Part shown: positions 21,171-28,920 of the stretch, piece by piece
Position numbering within the stretch: the stretch's first letter is position 1
How the letters are laid out: each line of letters opens with the position of its first letter
Origin: Prolixibacteraceae bacterium
GTDB lineage: Bacteria; Bacteroidota; Bacteroidia; Bacteroidales; Prolixibacteraceae
Reading direction: 5' to 3'
NCBI GenBank assembly: GCA_019459485.1
Contig: JAIBEZ010000066.1
Span: 1-36,695 of the forward strand
Length of the DNA: 36,695 nucleotides
Notes under the pieces: model-generated
The model's input: the letters and a program-made list of their open reading frames with translations, nothing else
Databases searched by the model: none
Told to the model about the DNA's origin: nothing
Made by a program: the position numbers and the translations under genes

Positions 21171-21518
21171 TTATTTCCCGAAATATTTCAAAATCCGCTC
21201 CCTGTCCTCGTTTTCCTTTTCGTTTTTGTGGTACAGCTCGATAAAAGTTATTCTCTGTTCTTCGGCGAAGTATGCATAAACCAACCGCAAACCCGAATTT
21301 ACGCCACGCCCTTTTAATGCCTTGCAAGCTATTTTCCTGACTTTAATAATGCAACTTTCCAGAGCCAAATTATCAATACGGAAGCTGAATGGAGGCCTTT
21401 CATCGGGAAAGATTTCCAGCACTTTCTTTACTACGCTCAAATCGTCGTTTAAGGTTCTGTACTTTTTCAGGAGGGTTTTCAAATCCCTTTGATATTCGGC
21501 CAATTCATCAAAGGTCAT
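21171..21518 (-). CDS. RelE/ParE-like toxin (PanT) of a Panacea toxin-antitoxin pair
   Basis: The 115-residue protein resembles RelE/ParE-fold toxins: FDELAEYQRDLKTLLKKYRTL at the N-terminus, a basic middle (IIKVRKIACKALKGRGVNSG), then LRLVYAYFAEEQRITFIELYHK and a C-terminal ENEDRERI. The RGVNSG-to-YHK arrangement is that of RelE-type mRNA interferases. Its ATG overlaps the last codons of the antitoxin gene by four bases. Toxic activity is inferred from fold and linkage. Confidence 0.78.
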   Translation of the reverse strand: MTFDELAEYQRDLKTLLKKYRTLNDDLSVVKKVLEIFPDERPPFSFRIDNLALESCIIKVRKIACKALKGRGVNSGLRLVYAYFAEEQRITFIELYHKNEKENEDRERILKYFGK

Positions 21519-22318
21519 TGTGCTTCAATTTCGTTTCCATAGTTCCTCACCGAGAACGGGGCTTCGCGGTAAAAGGCTAATTCATAATCAATTTCGTCGC
21601 CTTCTTTGGAGGCCAGCCAGGGAATATCCTTGTGAGAATAATTACTTATTGCGGCAGCCGACCAGTCGCTCATTTGCTCAATAACCCTGTCGATAACTTC
21701 TTTTTCGCTGGCTTTTAGTTCGGTCAGGTTTGCTTTTTTGAGCGGCAAATAGCGGGTTTGAGGCAGACCGAAATACTCCGTTTTAACGCGCTGAAGTTGC
21801 CCATTTTCTACCATTTGTTTGATGATGATTTCCAGTTTTTGAGGCACCGGGCCAAAAGGCAGTTTCCGGTAACTGGCTCCGGTCAGATGTTCCTCGTATA
21901 ATTCGTAATAATTGAAATCGGAGAAATACAGCAATTTGTTTAGAACCGTTTCGCCAACATTGGGTTTGCCGGCACACCGCTCCAAAATATACAATAGCAC
22001 GTTTTTAAACTTATCCACCTGCAACTTTGGAACAGAAATACGTTCTGCCGGATTTTCCGATTTCATTTCATTATCAGTGTCAAGTTCCTGACCGGCAGCG
22101 AAATTCTCTGACATAAAATGATCCAAAGAAAATCCCAATACCATCGACAGCCGCTGTAATTCAAGAATATCAACGCATCTGTTGCCTAATTCAATTTGGG
22201 CAAATGACGATCGTGACATCTTAATCCTTTTAGCCAGATCCGCCTGCGATAAATTCTTTGTTTTACGAAGTTCGGATATTCTCCGCCCAATTTGCCCTTG
22301 TGATAAATCCTGGTTCAT
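21515..22318 (-). CDS. XRE HTH plus Panacea (DUF4065) antitoxin, PanA-like
   Basis: The 267-residue protein starts with an XRE-type HTH (ISELRKTKNLSQADLAKRIKMSRSSFAQIELG, about 14-50). It ends with the Panacea domain (about 100-235): NVLLYILERCAGKPNVGETVLNKLLYFSDF, then FGPVPQKLEIIIKQM and YLPLKKANLTELKASEKEVI. Panacea is a promiscuous antitoxin domain that pairs with many unrelated toxins. The gene precedes the toxin with a four-base overlap and has its own operator upstream. HTH and neutraliser in one chain suggest that it both represses the operon and binds the toxin. Confidence 0.85.
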   Translation of the reverse strand: MNQDLSQGQIGRRISELRKTKNLSQADLAKRIKMSRSSFAQIELGNRCVDILELQRLSMVLGFSLDHFMSENFAAGQELDTDNEMKSENPAERISVPKLQVDKFKNVLLYILERCAGKPNVGETVLNKLLYFSDFNYYELYEEHLTGASYRKLPFGPVPQKLEIIIKQMVENGQLQRVKTEYFGLPQTRYLPLKKANLTELKASEKEVIDRVIEQMSDWSAAAISNYSHKDIPWLASKEGDEIDYELAFYREAPFSVRNYGNEIEAQ

Positions 22319-22346
22319 TTCAATTATTTTATGCCGTTTAATGAAA

Positions 22347-22354
22347 CAAAAATA
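22347..22354 (-). promoter_or_regulatory. -7 element of the PanA/toxin operon
   Basis: The minus strand reads TATTTTTG, an exact TAnnTTTG match, 28 bases before the antitoxin start at 22318. Confidence 0.5.
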
Positions 22355-22359
22355 GGCAA

Positions 22360-22376
22360 TGTTCTATTACAGAACA
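22360..22376. promoter_or_regulatory. Candidate autoregulatory operator of the PanA operon
   Basis: TGTTCT (22360-22365) and AGAACA (22371-22376) are perfect inverted half-sites with a five-base spacer. They lie immediately upstream of the -7 box, in the -33 to -7 interval. A dimeric XRE protein bound there would block the promoter. The PanA HTH is the obvious candidate. Confidence 0.5.
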
Positions 22377-22444
22377 ATTATATGATCTAAAATCACTCAA
22401 TATTATTCTCAAAAATCAGGTTTTTACCCCGTTCGTGGTTTTTA

Positions 22445-22466
22445 ATATACCTAAAACGTGGTATAT
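22445..22466. promoter_or_regulatory. Palindromic candidate operator upstream of cysK
   Basis: ATATACC (22445-22451) and GGTATAT (22460-22466) are inverted around eight bases. The word CGTGGT also occurs twice nearby. The element is about 45 bases before a near-consensus -7 box (AATCTTTG, 22510-22517) and 75-95 bases before the cysK start, a good position for control by sulfur supply. It is not matched to any known regulator. Confidence 0.3.
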
Positions 22467-22539
22467 AAAATACACCAAAGAAGGTATTTCAGGTGCTGAA
22501 ATTCCGTTCAATCTTTGTACAAAGCAAAAAAGAAACATC

Positions 22540-23499
22540 ATGACCAAAATCGCAGAAAAATTAACCGACCTAATTGGCAACACTCCATTGTTGGAACTTT
22601 CCAATTTTAATGAACAACATCAGCTCGAATCAAAGTTGATTGCCAAACTCGAATATTTTAATCCGGGCGGAAGCGTAAAAGACCGTATCGGCAATGCCAT
22701 GATCAGTGATGCCGAAGAGCGTGGAATACTGAAACCAGGTTCGGTGATTATTGAACCGACCAGTGGAAATACGGGAATTGCCCTGGCATTTGTTGCTGCG
22801 GCCAAAGGTTACAGGCTAATACTTACAATGCCGGAAACGATGAGTGTTGAACGCCGTAACCTGCTGAAAGCACTTGGCGCTGAATTGGTTCTGACACCGG
22901 GAGCTGAGGGCATGAAAGGCGCTATCGCCAAAGCCGTTGAACTGGCAGCAACCATACCCGATTCGTTTATTCCGCAACAGTTTAAAAATCCGGCCAATCC
23001 AGAAATTCACCGCAAAACTACTGCATTGGAAATATGGAACGATACTGATGGCGAGGTCGATATTTTTGTTTCGGGAATTGGAACCGGCGGAACGATTACC
23101 GGAGTGGGAGAGGTGCTGAAAGCGCGAAAACCATCTGTTCAGATCATTGCCGTTGAGCCAGGCGGCTCTCCTGTACTTTCCGGTGGAAACCCGGGTCCGC
23201 ATAAAATTCAGGGTATAGGTGCCGGTTTTGTTCCTGACGTACTGAACCGTTCGGTAATTGATGAAATTCTTCTGGTTGAGAATGAAGATGCTTTTGCCAC
23301 CAGCCGCGAGCTGGCACGTTCAGAAGGATTGTTGGTTGGTATATCTTCCGGAGCCGCCGTTTATGCAGCGCTTCAGGTAGCCAAACGTCCTGAGAATAAA
23401 GGAAAAACAATCGTCGTTATTCTTCCAGATACCGGCGAAAGATACCTTTCAACCGTACTTTATCAGTTTGAAGAACCGGCAGTAATACATGCCAATTAA
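22540..23499 (+). CDS. cysK: Cysteine synthase A (O-acetylserine sulfhydrylase)
   Basis: The start is taken at 22540 ([10 protein letters not shown]), giving 319 residues, the usual CysK length. A frame open back to 22435 would add an unrelated leader. The PLP lysine is Lys47 in NPGGSVKDR, and substrate and phosphate loops are [11 protein letters not shown] and [13 protein letters not shown]. The C-terminal ISSGAAV and [11 protein letters not shown] are typical. The enzyme makes L-cysteine from O-acetylserine and sulfide in the cytoplasm. It gives a sulfide-consuming step near, though not within, the thiol/sulfur cluster. Confidence 0.92.
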   Translation: MTKIAEKLTDLIGNTPLLELSNFNEQHQLESKLIAKLEYFNPGGSVKDRIGNAMISDAEERGILKPGSVIIEPTSGNTGIALAFVAAAKGYRLILTMPETMSVERRNLLKALGAELVLTPGAEGMKGAIAKAVELAATIPDSFIPQQFKNPANPEIHRKTTALEIWNDTDGEVDIFVSGIGTGGTITGVGEVLKARKPSVQIIAVEPGGSPVLSGGNPGPHKIQGIGAGFVPDVLNRSVIDEILLVENEDAFATSRELARSEGLLVGISSGAAVYAALQVAKRPENKGKTIVVILPDTGERYLSTVLYQFEEPAVIHAN

Positions 23500-23564
23500 A
23501 GTACAATATGATTGACGGTTTGCACATTTATTTGGCATTTTGCGTCAGTCAGTTGTGGTCACTT

Positions 23565-23605
23565 ATTGTCATTCCATTGCAACTTAATGACTACCAAATG
23601 ACAAT
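23565..23605. repeat. 9-bp inverted repeat upstream of the HemD-like gene
   Basis: ATTGTCATT (23565-23573) and AATGACAAT (23597-23605) are exact inverted copies 23 bases apart. Several further TGAC/GTCA words lie in the same stretch. It is a possible operator 60-100 bases before the gene at 23666. Confidence 0.35.
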
Positions 23606-23665
23606 TGAATGACTTATATGACATTGGGTAAATTCACGAATATTCATAAAACAAATTATAGACGC

Positions 23666-24034
23666 ATGAAAACACCAACCTTTTTTATAGGCGAAGAATT
23701 GTCGGTAATAACCCGTCAGTGGCTTCACAGGCAACAGATTCAGTACATCGAACATCCTTTGCAGAAGATGAAAAAGGTGGTGAGCGGAGCTTTCGATGGA
23801 TATTTGTTTTTTAGTCCGGCAAGTATTGATGATTTTAAATCTTCAGGAAATTTTCCTTATCCGAATTCGCTGGTATTTGCCAACGAAAACTCGACTGCAA
23901 GGGCTGCCTGGAGGTTTTTTACCAACACAGTTCATACTTCGCCGATTTCGGAAGAGCTGTCGTTTGTTCAATATTCAATTTTTCGCTGGATGCAGGAACA
24001 TAACTTCAACCTGATGGAAGAAAACGATCGGTAG
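23666..24034 (+). CDS. Half-length uroporphyrinogen-III synthase (HemD)-like protein
   Basis: The start is taken at 23666 (MKTPTFFIGEE), giving 122 residues. The segment GYLFFSPASIDDFKSSG, then SLVFANENSTARAAWRFF and HTSPISEELSFVQYSIFRW follows the order seen in one domain of HemD (SPSAVxxF, the xATAxA helix, and a C-terminal E-x-L helix). HemD is normally about 250 residues with two domains, so this is half a protein. It may be a dedicated small paralogue or the remnant of a full gene. The resemblance is moderate. Its upstream region carries inverted repeats, and it follows cysK by 166 bases. Confidence 0.45.
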   Translation: MKTPTFFIGEELSVITRQWLHRQQIQYIEHPLQKMKKVVSGAFDGYLFFSPASIDDFKSSGNFPYPNSLVFANENSTARAAWRFFTNTVHTSPISEELSFVQYSIFRWMQEHNFNLMEENDR

Positions 24035-24060
24035 GTTGTAAGAAAAGGCAAGCATTTTTA

Positions 24061-24220
24061 GGTGCAGAGCACCGTTGATATTTGTAGCATTAATGATTGA
24101 AGTCACGAAAAAGGTGCGGAGCACCGAAATATAGGCACATATTTTTTTGTATTATTCCGGTGCGCTGCACCTTATCAGCTGTTCTCAATTTTTACTACAA
24201 ATATTTTGCGGCGCTGCCGC
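24061..24220. repeat. Cluster of four REP-like palindromes
   Basis: Hairpins with five-base arms and three-base loops occur at 24061-24073, 24113-24125 and 24159-24171 (GGTGCnnnGCACC), and at 24208-24220 (GCGGCGCTGCCGC). TTTGTAG- and ACTACAAAT-like sequences lie among them in inverted orientation. The GGTGC-GCACC type is a dispersed repeat family in Bacteroidota. They lie in a 744-base region without a gene (24035-24778). Confidence 0.65.
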
Positions 24221-24326
24221 TTTCTGATGCTAAGGATCCTACAGCTAACGGATTTAATTTTAATAAGTAATTGAGGCCAAAATAGACCAATGAATATTTA
24301 CCCATTGCTATCCGGCATAGAACCAT

Positions 24327-24364
24327 AAAAAAGCAGTGAACCTGAAAACGTTCACTGCTTTTTT
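24327..24364. terminator. Strong bidirectional hairpin terminator
   Basis: A 15-bp perfect stem (24327-24341 with 24350-24364) with an eight-base loop has an A6 tract on its left and a T6 tract on its right, so it can act as an intrinsic terminator in both directions. No annotated gene ends nearby, which hints at an untranslated transcript in this region. Confidence 0.7.
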
Positions 24365-24400
24365 ATGTGGCAATTTTCTGATCTGGCTGGTATAAATTAG

Positions 24401-24516
24401 AAAAGGCTGTCCTCTGACAGCCTTTTCACCCGTTTGAGACGGGAAACTAACCTAAACCAACTAAACCTAATAAACCATGAGCTACCAAAGTAACCAGCTT
24501 TGAGTAGCTTTATTAA
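24401..24516. ncRNA. Candidate structured RNA or leader: chain of hairpins
   Basis: Three further hairpins follow the terminator in tight succession. The first is a perfect 11-bp stem (24401-24411 with 24416-24426, core GGCTGTC/GACAGCC). The second is a short CCCGT/ACGGG stem at about 24429-24443. The third is AGCTAC…GTAGCT at about 24480-24508 with an inner AAAG/CTTT pairing. Between the second and third is a G-poor stretch of CTAACC/CTAAACC words. No protein of note is encoded; an eight-codon ATG frame at 24477-24503 coincides with the last hairpin. A non-coding RNA on either strand, or a leader for the gene at 24779, would explain it. Confidence 0.35.
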
Positions 24517-24534
24517 TAACCATTTCAGTAGCAC

Positions 24535-24563
24535 TTTGGTTCGCCAAGTGTATTATATTTTTG
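24535..24563 (+). promoter_or_regulatory. Candidate promoter for the GHL10 gene
   Basis: TTTG (24535-24538) and TATTTTTG (24556-24563) match the -33 and -7 elements with 17 bases between. A transcript from here would have a leader of about 210 bases before the ATG at 24779. Confidence 0.4.
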
Positions 24564-24778
24564 CAAATAAATCAGATGGGAACTTTCATATTACTGATGG
24601 CGGCAAAGATATCAAAAAATATAAGTAATAACCTAATGCCGATTCACCGAAAATATTAAATTTTTGAGGGATTATTTCTGCAATGTTTTCAACAATTGAG
24701 CCTTGATAAAAACATCTGCTTACCTGCATCAAATTCGTTTGGATACCTGTATTTTGCACTGATTTTAAATTCGATTGT

Positions 24779-26284
24779 ATGTACAGGTTAATTTTTGCAT
24801 TTATTCTTATCATTTGTGTGAACGCACAGGCGCAATTGGCTCCAAAGCGCGAGTTTCGGGCTGTTTGGGTGGCAACTGTCAGTAATATCGACTGGCCTTC
24901 GAAACCCGGAATTTCTACTGAACAGCAGAAAAAAGAAGCGGTCGAAATCTTAAACATGCACCAAAAAAGCGGGATGAATGCGATCATCATGCAAATCCGG
25001 CCTGCCTCTGACGCTTTTTATCCGTCGGAACTTGAACCGTGGTCGCGTTATCTGACCGGCACTCCCGGCAAGGCGCCCGAACCGTTTTACGATCCGCTGC
25101 AATTCTGGATTGAGGAATGTCACAGCCGGAACATGGAATTTCACGCATGGCTGAATCCTTTCCGCGTAGCGCAATACGCCACCGAACCTTTGGCTTCGAA
25201 CCACATTGCTTTCAAGCATCCTGAATGGATTGTGAATTATGGCGGCAAACTGTATTTTGATCCGGGACTGCCGCAAACCCGCGAATTTGTTGTTCAGGTG
25301 GTAAATGATATCGTCGCACGCTACGATGTGGACGCCGTTCATTTCGATGATTATTTTTATCCGTATCCGCTGAAAGAAGATTTCCCGGATGAAAACTCCT
25401 TTGCCGGGTACAACCGCGGGTTTTTATTGATGCAAAAGGCAGCCTGGCGGCGCGACAATGTGGATCTTACCATACAAATGCTTTCAGAAAATATTAAAAA
25501 GATAAAACCCTGGGTGAAATTTGGTATCAGCCCGTTTGGAGTCTGGCGCAACAAAGCCGACGATCCACTGGGTTCTGAAACCACCGCCGGAACTACAAAT
25601 TACGATCATTTATATGCCGATATTCTGAAATGGCAAAAAAACGGTTGGATTGATTATTCATTGCCTCAACTTTACTGGCAGATCGGCCATCCACAAGTCG
25701 ATTTTCTCACACTTAGCAATTGGTGGGCCGATCATGCTTATAACCGGGGGATGTACATTGGTCATGCGGTGTATAAACTGGAAGCAAATGCAAGCATTCC
25801 TGAATGGCAGGATCCGAATCAGTTACTGAAACAAATACAGATTACCCGCCAGATACCACAATTGGGCGGGAGCGCTTTTTACAGCAGCAAACATTTTAAA
25901 CGCGATCTGTTTGGGTTCAGCGAAGCCCTTCAGAATAAAATATACAATCGTCTGGCACTGGTTCCTGCAATGCCCTGGATCGACAGCAAAGCTCCGGATC
26001 AACCCATGCGTTTCCGCAAACGTGGAAATAAAATGAAATGGAAGCGGGATAAAACAGAAGCTGAAATGGACAAGGCCGTTGGTTACTTGGTTTATTTGAA
26101 TCCTGCCGGGCAAAAGTTTGACGAAACGAATCCTGAAAATATTTTCACAATTACCCGTGATAATAGCATCGTTTTTAAACCAAATTCCCGTAAATTACGA
26201 AGGAAATACGAAGTTCGGATATCTGCTCTTGACCGCCTTCACAACGAAAGCGAAATTAGTAAGGTGAAAGTGATTAAACTTTAA
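24779..26284 (+). CDS. GHL10/DUF187 family glycoside hydrolase-like protein
   Basis: The 501-residue protein starts with a signal peptide (cleavage after about VNAQA, residue 18). The barrel (about 25-350) carries REFRAVWVATVSNIDWPSKPG, MQIRPASDAFY, EFHAWLNPFRVA, VDAVHFDDYFYP (acidic pair) and FGISPFGVWRN. These are hallmarks of the glycosyl hydrolase-like 10 family. Relatives such as E. coli DigH cleave denuded peptidoglycan glycan strands, so a periplasmic or outer-membrane cell-wall role is plausible. The C-terminal 90 residues look like a fibronectin-like domain (KVGYLVYL-type strand to RKYEVRISALDRLHNES). The next gene begins 11 bases downstream. Confidence 0.85.
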   Translation: MYRLIFAFILIICVNAQAQLAPKREFRAVWVATVSNIDWPSKPGISTEQQKKEAVEILNMHQKSGMNAIIMQIRPASDAFYPSELEPWSRYLTGTPGKAPEPFYDPLQFWIEECHSRNMEFHAWLNPFRVAQYATEPLASNHIAFKHPEWIVNYGGKLYFDPGLPQTREFVVQVVNDIVARYDVDAVHFDDYFYPYPLKEDFPDENSFAGYNRGFLLMQKAAWRRDNVDLTIQMLSENIKKIKPWVKFGISPFGVWRNKADDPLGSETTAGTTNYDHLYADILKWQKNGWIDYSLPQLYWQIGHPQVDFLTLSNWWADHAYNRGMYIGHAVYKLEANASIPEWQDPNQLLKQIQITRQIPQLGGSAFYSSKHFKRDLFGFSEALQNKIYNRLALVPAMPWIDSKAPDQPMRFRKRGNKMKWKRDKTEAEMDKAVGYLVYLNPAGQKFDETNPENIFTITRDNSIVFKPNSRKLRRKYEVRISALDRLHNESEISKVKVIKL

Positions 26285-26295
26285 AAAACAGGATC

Positions 26296-27780
26296 ATGAA
26301 TCAAAAAGTGGATTGTTTCTTAGCATTCAGCAACGAAATCGCCAGTCAGAAACTGGTAGATCAGTTTCGGGAATCGTCTCTGGTGAACCAGGTTTATGTT
26401 CTGTCAAAAGTACCTGTTCAGTTAAATAATTGTGAGCTGGTGCAGGTCGAAGAGTTCGGTTCATGTTCCACCATCAGGCACATTGCCAAGTTGGTACAGG
26501 CTGATTTTGCATTACTAGCACTTGGCGATGATGCAATTGAACTGGGGCAGGGCGCCATAGAACGGTTGATTCAGGTGGCCGAATTTACCGACTCGCCGAT
26601 GGTGTATGCTGATTACATGGAAATGAAAGACGGCAAACTTTCCGCTCATCCGCTCATTCATTATCAGCCCGGCAGTTTGCGCGACGATTTTAATTTCGGA
26701 CCGGTGCGGTTTTACCGGGGCGAGGTTTTAAAAGCTTTCAGGTACGAAAATTACGAAATGCTGAAATATGGCGGTAGATATGCATTGCGATTGCGTGCCA
26801 GCCGAATGGGCGAACTCGTACATATTCCTGAATATTTGTTTACCAAAGTTGAAACTGATACGCGTACTTCAGGCGAAATACAATTTGATTACGTGAAATC
26901 TGCTGCGCGCGAACGACAGCTTGAATTTGAACAGGTTTGCACTACACATTTGCGCGACATCGGAGCTTTACTTTTGGCTCCTTTTCCCGAAACTATATTT
27001 TCTGAAAATTTTGAAACAGAAGCCTCCATCATTATTCCGGTGCGAAACCGGGTGAAAACCATCAGAGATGCAGTGGTGTCGGCGCTTATACAAAAAACAT
27101 CGTTTCGTTTTAACCTGATTGTTGTCGATAATTATTCGACCGACGGAACTTCAGAAATTCTCAAATCGTATGCTGAGCAGGGGAAACTGATACATATTGT
27201 TCCTGAACGGAATGACCTTGGAATTGGAGGCTGCTGGAACGAGGCAATTTTTCATCCTGAATGTGGCAAATTTGCGGTGCAACTTGATAGCGATGATTTG
27301 TATGTGAACGAAAATACGCTTCAAACCATTGTTGATAAATTTTACGAAGACAATTGCGCGATGGTGATTGGCAGTTACCGGATGACTGATTTTAACCTCG
27401 AAGAAATTCCTCCGGGCGTAATCGATCACGGCGAATGGACCGATGACAACGGACCGAACAATGCGCTTAGGATAAATGGACTGGGAGCTCCAAGGGCATT
27501 TTACACGCCGGTGCTGCGTAAAATCCGTGTGCCCAATGTAAGTTATGGCGAAGATTATGCGTTGGGATTGGCCATTTCAGGAAAATACAAAATCGGGCGG
27601 GTTTACCAGGCCTTGTATTTGTGCCGCCGATGGGATGATAATACAGATAATTCGCTCGATGTGGCCAAAATGAACGCGCACAATTTGTACAAAGACCGCA
27701 TTCGCACTTTCGAACTTCAGGCAAGGATTCAGAGAAACAAAAAAATGGATCCGGGGAAAGACTGGATGGACGAAGATTAA
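26296..27780 (+). CDS. Glycosyltransferase with two GT-A-like modules (GT2)
   Basis: The 494-residue protein has a first module (about 1-230) resembling a GT-A fold, with LLALGDDAIELGQGAIERLI and MVYADYMEMKDG. A full GT2 domain follows (about 240-400): EASIIIPVRNRVKTIRDAV, VVDNYSTDGTSEIL, ERNDLGIGGCWNEAI and the metal site QLDSDDLY (Asp331, Asp333, Asp334), then GEDYALGL. The first module lacks a clear DxD in the usual context and may be inactive or bind acceptor. No signal peptide is seen, so it should be cytoplasmic or peripheral. It starts 11 bases after the hydrolase, suggesting co-transcription in surface-glycan or cell-wall work. It converges with the DUF4056 gene with a four-base overlap. 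Confidence 0.82.
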   Translation: MNQKVDCFLAFSNEIASQKLVDQFRESSLVNQVYVLSKVPVQLNNCELVQVEEFGSCSTIRHIAKLVQADFALLALGDDAIELGQGAIERLIQVAEFTDSPMVYADYMEMKDGKLSAHPLIHYQPGSLRDDFNFGPVRFYRGEVLKAFRYENYEMLKYGGRYALRLRASRMGELVHIPEYLFTKVETDTRTSGEIQFDYVKSAARERQLEFEQVCTTHLRDIGALLLAPFPETIFSENFETEASIIIPVRNRVKTIRDAVVSALIQKTSFRFNLIVVDNYSTDGTSEILKSYAEQGKLIHIVPERNDLGIGGCWNEAIFHPECGKFAVQLDSDDLYVNENTLQTIVDKFYEDNCAMVIGSYRMTDFNLEEIPPGVIDHGEWTDDNGPNNALRINGLGAPRAFYTPVLRKIRVPNVSYGEDYALGLAISGKYKIGRVYQALYLCRRWDDNTDNSLDVAKMNAHNLYKDRIRTFELQARIQRNKKMDPGKDWMDED

Positions 27781-28829
27781 TTCCTTCGGGTCAGACTGTC
27801 TTTTTTAGTCACTTCGAGAGCAACTTGCTCCAGTAACCGGTCGAAATCGTTTTGTGTAATATTTCTGTCTCTTCGTTCAGGAAATATCTTTCGGAACGGA
27901 AATTTGTGGTTTAGCTTGAATTCCAGTTCATAGAACTTATTGAATGCTTGTCCATCGGAGGTGTATTTTGGAACATTCAGTTCCAGCGGTACCTGGTTTG
28001 TACCGATCCAACCCGGTACCAACCAGGGTTGTAAACAATCGTAAACCTGAAGTTGGCGCTGCAACAATACCCGGCTACTTGGCAATTTCTTTTCGCGGGT
28101 CCACCAAATGCCCCTTACTTCTTCCATTGCCAGAAAAGTTTCGGCTTCGGTCGAAACAGCATCGAGATTTTTCAATGTTTCAGAAACAATCCGGGTAACT
28201 GCTTTCTCATAAGGTAATTCACTCTGTAATGCCTGAATTCCGATTATGACCCCCAACAAATTGGAATAAGGATCTTCAACCGAAAAACTTGAATACCTTT
28301 CAGGAACAAAAGGAATGGTTGAAGCCCCGAACCAGGTAGCAATCTCGTGCCACACTGATAAATCGTATGCTATTTTTCCGGCAAGTTTAACAAGGTCGTT
28401 ATCGGTCATGTTGGAAGGAATGCTGACATTCAGGTTTTTTTCACCGCCTTCACGACCTAAAACCATGGCCAATTTTCCTGACGATTTATTTTCGTGCAGT
28501 CGCGTATAAAGATAAGCAGTCCAGTCGGCCTGATCGCGCAAATGACCCATGTCGATAAACCCTCCGCGCCGCGAATAAATGATCCCGTTTCCTTCGCTTT
28601 CGTTTCCCAGATAATGATGAGGTCCGATTTTTTCAATGCTGGTAGTTTCTGTCAGTTTAAAGCCCGGAATGGCCAAAAGCTGCATCTCGGTTCCGAACGA
28701 ACAGCACGTACGGATAATCCGGTTTGGTTTTATGTCGGGCCGATTTGCAGGAAATACAGGAGCCTTGGCCTGAAGGGCAGCAAAACTGACACAAAAAATG
28801 ATGGTCAGGAATATTTTAATTGTTTTCAT
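27777..28829 (-). CDS. DUF4056 family exported protein
   Basis: The 350-residue protein has a signal peptide (about 1-22) and motifs remembered for DUF4056: RTCCSFG near residue 40, GIIYSRRGGFIDMGHLRDQADW near 85-105, and DLSVWHEIATWFG near 155-167. The conserved His/Glu/Asp residues (GHLRD, WHE) could form a metal site. Its role is unknown. It is convergent with the glycosyltransferase and sits 91 bases downstream of the sensor kinase, which is transcribed in the same direction. Confidence 0.72.
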   Translation of the reverse strand: MKTIKIFLTIIFCVSFAALQAKAPVFPANRPDIKPNRIIRTCCSFGTEMQLLAIPGFKLTETTSIEKIGPHHYLGNESEGNGIIYSRRGGFIDMGHLRDQADWTAYLYTRLHENKSSGKLAMVLGREGGEKNLNVSIPSNMTDNDLVKLAGKIAYDLSVWHEIATWFGASTIPFVPERYSSFSVEDPYSNLLGVIIGIQALQSELPYEKAVTRIVSETLKNLDAVSTEAETFLAMEEVRGIWWTREKKLPSSRVLLQRQLQVYDCLQPWLVPGWIGTNQVPLELNVPKYTSDGQAFNKFYELEFKLNHKFPFRKIFPERRDRNITQNDFDRLLEQVALEVTKKDSLTRRN

Positions 28830-28920
28830 TATGAAGACTGAATATATTTTGCAAAAATATCAGATTTTGAATAGAATAATTCAAACGACAAAAATTTGCA
28901 GTATATTGTTCAAATCGGTA

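Noticed and set aside
22435-22539. 35-codon extension of cysK
   Set aside because: CysK proteins start with a TKIAEKL-type N-terminus; the extension covers the palindrome and the likely promoter.
24477-24503. Eight-codon frame as a leader peptide
   Set aside because: It coincides with a hairpin and has no run of regulatory codons; kept only as part of the structured region.
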